A stretch of 64,000 bases of DNA from Roseovarius sp. W115 (GTDB taxonomy: Bacteria > Pseudomonadota > Alphaproteobacteria > Rhodobacterales > Rhodobacteraceae), in the NCBI RefSeq assembly GCF_032842945.2, contig NZ_CP146606.1, positions 2,980,501 to 3,044,500 on the forward strand. The letters are read 5' to 3'. Each line of letters starts with the position of its first letter. Positions within the stretch are counted from its first letter, which is position 1. The position numbers and the translations under genes are program-made. This document shows, piece by piece, positions 62,306-64,000 of this stretch. The notes under the pieces were generated by a model. That model searched no databases. It was not told the DNA's origin and saw only the letters and a program-made list of their open reading frames with translations.

Positions 62306-63550
62306 TCAATGCGCGTTTGACACCAAAACCTCATTCTCTGCGACATGACGTCTTGCCATCCGCTTACACTTGGGTCCGTTCACAAAATCCCGTGCAGGCG
62401 CCATGTTGAACACACCATCCGCCAATTCAGGGAAAATCGCGTAGATTTCCGCGCGTGCCTCGGGCGACACACCATTCAATGACACCGGCCCCATGAAAAG
62501 GCTTTCGCACTCTGCTCCTTCAGCGAAAAGCACGTGATGCTCGTCAAGAAGGATATGATAATACGTCACCTTTGGCTGGCGCACCTGTTCAATGCCATCA
62601 ATCACGGCAAGCGCGCGCACGGGTGCCAGAATCTCATCACAGCCAAACATGTGGCGCGCAATGTTGGAGCTTACCAGAACGCGGTGAAGCGGTGAGACAA
62701 AGAGATTGCGTTCTGGCAGTCCCTGACCCAACGCACCTTTTTGCACACGGTAGGGATAAAGATGCGGCTGTTCTTTGAGTTCGGCCGTTCCGAGCGTGCG
62801 ATGGCCGATCCAGCGAATGGGTTGCGCACCGTTATCCTTTGTTAAAACAAGATCACCGACCTTTAAGGTTTCGATCGCTTGCGGGCCGCTGTTGGTTGCG
62901 ATCAAGGTGCCTGCAACAAAACAGGGCGGGCTAGGCTGACCGGGTTCTGGGGTGGCCTCCTGAAAATCGCCATTGGCATCACGGCGGAACGCCGTGCCAT
63001 TGGGCGCACCACTGGTGAAGGTTTCTCCGCCCAGGTCATTTGTGCCAGTGAACCCCGGCGGCGGCGGAAGAAGCACGGCGTTTTGGCCGTATGAAAAGGA
63101 TATGAATTCCCCGGTGTTCGTGTCCAGCAGGTAAAGCGTGTCGTTCCGGGTGCCTTCACCGTCTTCCAGAAACCCCTGATTTGAATTGTTATCGGGCAAC
63201 CCGGCATCATAGAACCCATCCGGTTCGGCCCCGTCATACTGACCAACAACAGTGGCAGTGCCATTTGGCCCAAGATCGTCACCTGCGTTGAACTCAAAGA
63301 GCAGACCGCGCTTGGCACTCCAGATCTGAACGCCGTCTAGATCAATATTTACGCCGCCAACGGTCTGAATTTCGATGAATTCATCAGCCTTGTTCGCACC
63401 GCCGTCGCCATCGGTGTCAAACGCATTGCCCCCGGCATTATCGGCCAGAAACTCTGAGAAAAAAGTCCGTTTGAAAGCGTGACTGCCATTCTGCTCAACT
63501 CTAATTTGATCGGCTAAGACCGGGATGCCGTGCCTAACTGTTAAAAGCAT
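62306..63550 (-). CDS. Lamin-tail/Hint-domain protein
   Basis: A 414-residue protein with two domains. Residues 25-150 form a lamin-tail (LTD) type beta-sandwich with the start FFSEFLADNAGGNAFDTDGDGGANKADEFIEI and a DTLYLLD-type strand. Residues 195-350 are a Hint domain: PCFVAGTLIATNSGP with the nucleophile Cys, AIETLKVGDLVLT, IRWIGHRTLG, FVSPLHRVLV with the block B His, and YHILLDEHHVLFAEGAECES. LTD domains are found on secreted proteins in bacteria. The likely location is the cell surface or outside, though no classical signal peptide is visible. It is a second Hint gene in this window. Confidence 0.88.
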   Translation of the reverse strand: MLLTVRHGIPVLADQIRVEQNGSHAFKRTFFSEFLADNAGGNAFDTDGDGGANKADEFIEIQTVGGVNIDLDGVQIWSAKRGLLFEFNAGDDLGPNGTATVVGQYDGAEPDGFYDAGLPDNNSNQGFLEDGEGTRNDTLYLLDTNTGEFISFSYGQNAVLLPPPPGFTGTNDLGGETFTSGAPNGTAFRRDANGDFQEATPEPGQPSPPCFVAGTLIATNSGPQAIETLKVGDLVLTKDNGAQPIRWIGHRTLGTAELKEQPHLYPYRVQKGALGQGLPERNLFVSPLHRVLVSSNIARHMFGCDEILAPVRALAVIDGIEQVRQPKVTYYHILLDEHHVLFAEGAECESLFMGPVSLNGVSPEARAEIYAIFPELADGVFNMAPARDFVNGPKCKRMARRHVAENEVLVSNAH

Positions 63551-63633
63551 ATGGTCAAAGTTAGTAATTTATTAGCAAAGTTTAAGGCTGATGCGTGTTC
63601 TGGCAGATCTTTGCGAGACTTTGACCCGTGAGT

Positions 63634-64000
63634 TTATCGCACCAAAAGCTCTAAACTCTGCTTTGATAGCCGCTCAACACCGGTCTCTGTCACCAGTACG
63701 CAATGGCCCAGGCTCATTCCAAGTCCTGCGTCGCTGTCGGCCAGAATCATGTGCAGGAAAAACACTTGACCAGACTGCATGGGCAGCGGGTTTCCCTCGT
63801 AAAACATCGGGAAATCGACCCAAATCGGATTGTAGATTGCCCCCATGCCGTAGCCGCAGGCCTGCATCCGGGCATGCGAGAACCCGTGACTGTCCATCAC
63901 TTTGGTATGGGCATCAAACACCAGACCCATCGGATCACCGGGTTTGATCGCCGCTTCGCAGGCTTCAAGTGCTTCATACGCGGCGGCGTGCATACGTTTT
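63634..64000 (-). CDS. M24-family (creatinase/prolidase-like) hydrolase, 5' part outside the window
   Basis: The last 122 codons of a gene that begins beyond the right edge. The fragment is the C-terminal part of the pita-bread fold of M24 proteins: AYEALEACEAAIKPGDPMGLVFDAHTKVM, RMQACGYGMGAIYNPIWVD, and FYEGNPLPMQSGQVFFLHMILADSDAGLGMSLGHCVLVTETG. The metal-ligand His that standard aminopeptidases carry in GHGIG is replaced in CGYGMG, as in a subgroup of M24 proteins whose members are probably hydrolases of small amides such as creatine or ectoine. The remaining ligands cannot be judged. Confidence 0.85.
   Translation of the reverse strand, partial: KRMHAAAYEALEACEAAIKPGDPMGLVFDAHTKVMDSHGFSHARMQACGYGMGAIYNPIWVDFPMFYEGNPLPMQSGQVFFLHMILADSDAGLGMSLGHCVLVTETGVERLSKQSLELLVR

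Noticed and set aside
1..64000. CRISPR arrays, tRNA or rRNA genes, insertion sequences, integrases or phage genes
   Set aside because: Scanned for direct repeats with spacers, cloverleaf-like sequences and transposase or integrase motifs; none was found by eye.

Overview
This 64 kb window is a compact, GC-rich chromosomal segment of an alphaproteobacterium, most likely a marine member of Rhodobacterales (Roseobacter group). The basis is family content rather than a marker gene: Hint-domain exported proteins, a bactofilin/M23 pair, DUF2852, a GTTC-N7-GTTC LexA box in front of uvrA, a TakP-like TRAP transporter with a Tat signal, and a valine degradation operon. No rRNA, tRNA, CRISPR array, insertion sequence, prophage or plasmid module was seen. 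It is mostly core genome with a few accessory genes.

Layout. 1-9 kb: prfC (cut by the left edge), a SnoaL-like protein, a Hint protein, an SDR protein with a degenerate active site followed by alkC, a sodium:solute symporter, then tatABC with a DUF815 ATPase. 9-20 kb: surE-pcm-NlpD-like operon (minus), a flavin oxidoreductase that looks shortened, an HNH nuclease facing a DEAD-box helicase, an AT-rich orphan gene, an M23 peptidase/bactofilin pair ending in a clear terminator, a DUF455 protein and a Bcp peroxiredoxin. 20-33 kb: a YhdP/AsmA-like protein overlapping a broken queA, an MFS transporter, a DUF924 protein, lpdA, a methyltransferase, SOS-controlled uvrA and a His-rich exported protein. 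33-38 kb: a minus-strand operon for valine catabolism (acyl-CoA dehydrogenase, 3-hydroxyisobutyryl-CoA hydrolase, mmsB), a probable pseudogene, a Crp/Fnr regulator and a DUF2892 protein; then a Rieske oxygenase with a 71-residue partner and an XRE regulator. 40-45 kb: ilvB, a GT87 membrane protein, ilvN, and an agmatinase-family hydrolase. 45-54 kb: TPR protein, response regulator and Cache-domain kinase, divergent from a complete TRAP transporter (dctPQM). 53-64 kb: bpt, RDD and DUF2852 proteins, glnE, small lipoproteins, an RlmI-like methyltransferase, a PIN protein, an M48 protease, a lamin-tail/Hint protein, and an M24 hydrolase cut by the right edge.

Two observations stand out. (i) Upstream of ilvB lies what reads as a complete transcription attenuator: promoter, a 15-codon leader peptide with a Leu-Val-Val-Ile-Val block, a perfect 10-bp alternative stem, and a terminator hairpin with a U-tract. 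(ii) queA carries three single-base deficits and ilvB one, all in homopolymer runs. The ilvB deficit creates an apparent 1016-residue acetolactate synthase/glycosyltransferase fusion that is almost certainly not real. This pattern points to homopolymer under-calling in the assembly, although true queA decay cannot be excluded from sequence alone.
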